This document shows positions 39,870 through 42,697 of a stretch of 42,697 nucleotides of DNA, piece after piece. A program made the position numbers and the translations under genes. Origin of the DNA: Flavobacteriales bacterium TMED96 (lineage in GTDB: Bacteria; Bacteroidota; Bacteroidia; Flavobacteriales; Flavobacteriaceae); assembly GCA_002171475.2 (NCBI GenBank), contig NHEX02000057.1:28033-70729 (forward strand), in the 5' to 3' direction. Under the pieces are notes generated by a model. That model worked only from the letters and a program-made list of their open reading frames with translations. It made no database searches and was not told where the DNA came from. Position 1 is the stretch's first letter; every line of letters starts with the position of its first letter.

Positions 39870-42697
39870 ATGAAAAATTTTTATATACTATTAATTTCTT
39901 TGATGACAACCTTTTATGGGTTTTCACAAAAGACAATCAATGGTACTGTTTCAGATGACCAAGGTCCGCTTCCTGGTGCAACCATAATTATTCAAGGTTC
40001 ATCAACTGGCGTAACTACGGATTTCGATGGTAATTATTCTATCGAAGCATCTGAGGGCGACGTTCTTGAGTTCTCATATATTGGGATGGAAGGCCAAACA
40101 GTAACCGTTGGAAGTCAAGATACAATTGATGTCACAATGACATCATCTACTGAACTTCAAGAAGTTATCGTAACAGGTTATGGGACTAGTAGTCGTGAAA
40201 AATTCACCGGTGCAGTAGCAGTTATTAGTGCAGAAACTCTTGAAATGCAGCCTGCTGCCACTTTTCAGAGTGCACTTCAAGGAGCCGCTCCTGGTCTTCA
40301 GGTAGTTTCCAACGACGGTGCCCCTGGTGCGGGAATTTCGATTCGAGTTCGAGGTATAGGTTCTATTAGCTCAAGTAACGAACCTTTGTACGTGATCGAT
40401 GGAATGCCAATTACATCTGGATCTCTTTCTACAACTGACTTCTCTAATGGGGGAAGAAGCTCAAATGTATTGGGTTCAATAAATCCCAACGATATTGAAA
40501 GTTTAGTTGTTTTAAAAGATGCTGCCTCAACCGCTATTTACGGTTCTAGAGGTGCAAATGGTGTAGTTTTAATAACAACCAAGAGTGGTAAAGCGGGTGA
40601 TCCAAAATTTACACTTAGAGCAAGATACGGAACCCAAGAATTTGCTTATGATGGCATTTTAAGGGGTCTTAATTCTGAACAATATCAACAGCTTCACTAC
40701 GAGGGATATATAGCAAGAGGAACTTCTCCCGATGCAGCAAGAGAGCTTTTTGCTAATCAGTTCCCTTTGAATGATGCAGGGCAAAATTATAATACAATCT
40801 GGTTAGACGAAATGACCCAAACAGGAATTGTACAAGAATATGATTTTAGTTTCAGCGGTGGCTCAGAAAAAGTAACTTACTTTGGTTCTGCTAACTATTT
40901 TGACAACGATGGTATGGTCAAAGAGAATAAATTTGAAAGGTTTTCATCACGTTTAAATATTGATGCTCAGCTTACTGACAAATTTAAAATTAGTAATAAT
41001 GTAAATGTTTCTACTTTCGATCAAAGAGGAATTACTGACGGTACCAGATGGCAGGCTCCATTTTATTTAGCCTATTTGATGGCACCTACTGTTCCTATTT
41101 ATGATGAGTTTGGAAGATTCTACGGAGAACACAAAAACTTCTTTATGGGGGGTAACAACCCAGTTGGACACCTTTATGATGATAAAAGAGAGCTGGCTCA
41201 AATGAGATTAACAGATGTTTTTGAAGTTTCTTATGAAATTATGGATGGCTTAATTATAAAGTCTGACTGGAGCTTCGATCTTTTAAAAGTAGATGAATAT
41301 CTTTTCCAAAATGGTAGATATGGAGATGGCCGAAGAATTGGTGGTTATGCCAATGAAGGAGGAATATCACAAACTAACTGGCTAGGTACCCAAAGTATCC
41401 AATTTACTCCTAGAGATACGGGAAATCATAATATGAATTTTTTCGCTGCATACGAAGCTCAAAAAGTTAAGACAAGAACAATTGAACTCACAGGTGAAGG
41501 TTTTTCTCACCCTGATTTAAAATTTGCTGCGAGTGCTGCAAATCCAACCACGGCCTACAGTGCTAGATCTGATTATGCTTTTCAATCCTATTTTGCGAGA
41601 GCAAACTATGATTACAATAGCGAATATTTTCTTTCTATGTCTTTTCGTAGAGACGGTTCTTCAAGGTTTGGTCCAGAACAAAGATGGGGAACATTTGGAT
41701 CAATCGGTGTTGGTTGGAATATGACAAGGCTAATTGAAAGTGTTCCTGTTATTGATTTCTTAAAATTAAGAGGGAGTTTTGGAACTACTGGTAACGCGGG
41801 TATTGGAAACTTTGATTGGGCAGGTTTATGGGGATTCACTAGAGATTATGATGGAAATCCTGGAGCAGCTCCTTCTCAAGTTTCAAATAACTTGCTTACT
41901 TGGGAATCACAAGAAAACTTCAACATAGGTATTGATGCTACATTCTTAAATAATAAAATCACTTTAAATGCAGAATATTTTGAAAGATTGTCATCTGATC
42001 TTCTTTTAGATAGACCTCTTTCATTAACTACTGGGTTTACTTCTGTGGCGCAAAATATTGGTGATATGAAAAACTCAGGTATTGAAATTGATTTAGGTAT
42101 CGACATTATTCAGACTTCTGAGGCCTTTTTAGGGATAAATTTCAATACCACCACACTTAAAAACGAAATCACTTACTTACCTGAGCCAATAGTAGTGTCT
42201 ACTAAGAAAAGAGAACAAGGTAGGGACTTTCAAGAATATTTCCTTTTCCCGTGGGCAGGCGTTGATCCAGCAAACGGAGATCCTCTTTGGTATTTAGTAA
42301 ATGCAGATGGGACAATTAATTATAATTCAACAACCAATCGTGTTGGGGATACCGAAAGAGTGTATATGGAAGGAAAATCTGCTACACCAGACTTTTACGG
42401 TGGATTTAATTTAAATGCTCAATACAAAAGTTTTTCACTTGGTATGACATTTAATTATTCTTTTGGTAATTATCTCTATTTTAACCCTGGATGGGTTATT
42501 CACGGAGATGGAAGATTTACTCCAAGAAGTACAACAACTTATGCGTTCAATAACAGATGGACTACACCAGGTCAAGTGGCCGAATTTCCAAAACACAGAT
42601 GGGGTGGAAACCAATCTTCAAATCAGAGACCAAATAGTAGATATCTGTATGAAGGTGATTATGTAAGATTAAAATCATTGAATTTATCTTACGATGT
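39870..42697 (+). CDS. SusC/RagA-family TonB-linked outer membrane protein (3' truncated by window edge)
   Basis: MKNFYILLISLMTTFYGFSQKTINGTVSDDQGPLPGATIIIQGSSTGVTTDFDGNYSIEASEGDVLEFSYIGM...EVIVTGYGTSSREKFTGAVAVIS...SIRVRGIGSISSSNEPLYVIDGMPI...VLKDAASTAIYGSRGANGVVLITTKSG. Missing from the ORF track because no stop codon lies in the window. Confidence 0.96.
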   Translation, partial: MKNFYILLISLMTTFYGFSQKTINGTVSDDQGPLPGATIIIQGSSTGVTTDFDGNYSIEASEGDVLEFSYIGMEGQTVTVGSQDTIDVTMTSSTELQEVIVTGYGTSSREKFTGAVAVISAETLEMQPAATFQSALQGAAPGLQVVSNDGAPGAGISIRVRGIGSISSSNEPLYVIDGMPITSGSLSTTDFSNGGRSSNVLGSINPNDIESLVVLKDAASTAIYGSRGANGVVLITTKSGKAGDPKFTLRARYGTQEFAYDGILRGLNSEQYQQLHYEGYIARGTSPDAARELFANQFPLNDAGQNYNTIWLDEMTQTGIVQEYDFSFSGGSEKVTYFGSANYFDNDGMVKENKFERFSSRLNIDAQLTDKFKISNNVNVSTFDQRGITDGTRWQAPFYLAYLMAPTVPIYDEFGRFYGEHKNFFMGGNNPVGHLYDDKRELAQMRLTDVFEVSYEIMDGLIIKSDWSFDLLKVDEYLFQNGRYGDGRRIGGYANEGGISQTNWLGTQSIQFTPRDTGNHNMNFFAAYEAQKVKTRTIELTGEGFSHPDLKFAASAANPTTAYSARSDYAFQSYFARANYDYNSEYFLSMSFRRDGSSRFGPEQRWGTFGSIGVGWNMTRLIESVPVIDFLKLRGSFGTTGNAGIGNFDWAGLWGFTRDYDGNPGAAPSQVSNNLLTWESQENFNIGIDATFLNNKITLNAEYFERLSSDLLLDRPLSLTTGFTSVAQNIGDMKNSGIEIDLGIDIIQTSEAFLGINFNTTTLKNEITYLPEPIVVSTKKREQGRDFQEYFLFPWAGVDPANGDPLWYLVNADGTINYNSTTNRVGDTERVYMEGKSATPDFYGGFNLNAQYKSFSLGMTFNYSFGNYLYFNPGWVIHGDGRFTPRSTTTYAFNNRWTTPGQVAEFPKHRWGGNQSSNQRPNSRYLYEGDYVRLKSLNLSYD

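Noticed and set aside
41524-42666. Short ORFs at 41524, 41612, 41876 and 42463
   Set aside because: Out-of-frame or antisense readings within the truncated SusC gene.

Overview
AT-rich chromosomal window, most consistent with a marine Flavobacteriaceae/Bacteroidota genome: SusC-type TonB receptor, Bacteroidota-type TTTG-N19-TAnnTTTG promoter, HPPK-dNK fusion, compact gene-dense layout. Most of it is core genome: sucA/sucB, umuC/umuD, rimM, rpsP, tig-clpP-clpX, sppA, folK-dNK, mutS, rhlE-like helicase, tatD, and three tRNAs (Ser-GGA, Gly-GCC, Leu-UAA). No CRISPR array, rRNA, intact IS element or prophage was seen. The most interesting block is about 31.8-42.7 kb. A predicted DgcA/DgcN pair (enolase-superfamily racemase/epimerase plus DUF1611 protein, linked to D-glutamate catabolism) is divergent from a tight run of four exported hydrolases (S12, S9, M81/MlrC-like, S12/MlrB-like). 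A SusC-type receptor follows that runs off the window and is missing from the supplied ORF track. I propose this as a candidate locus for scavenging peptides that contain D-Glu (or iso-Glu). Secondary observations: a chimeric Gfo/Idh/MocA C-terminal half behind a signal peptide, decayed coding sequence around 4.5-5.0 kb, an unlisted 43-aa single-TM ORF, a likely serine-recombinase tail beside the tRNA-Leu, a 16-aa tandem repeat in the S16 tail, and a few palindromes/hairpins in intergenic DNA. All product calls come from reading motifs by eye; no database search was run.
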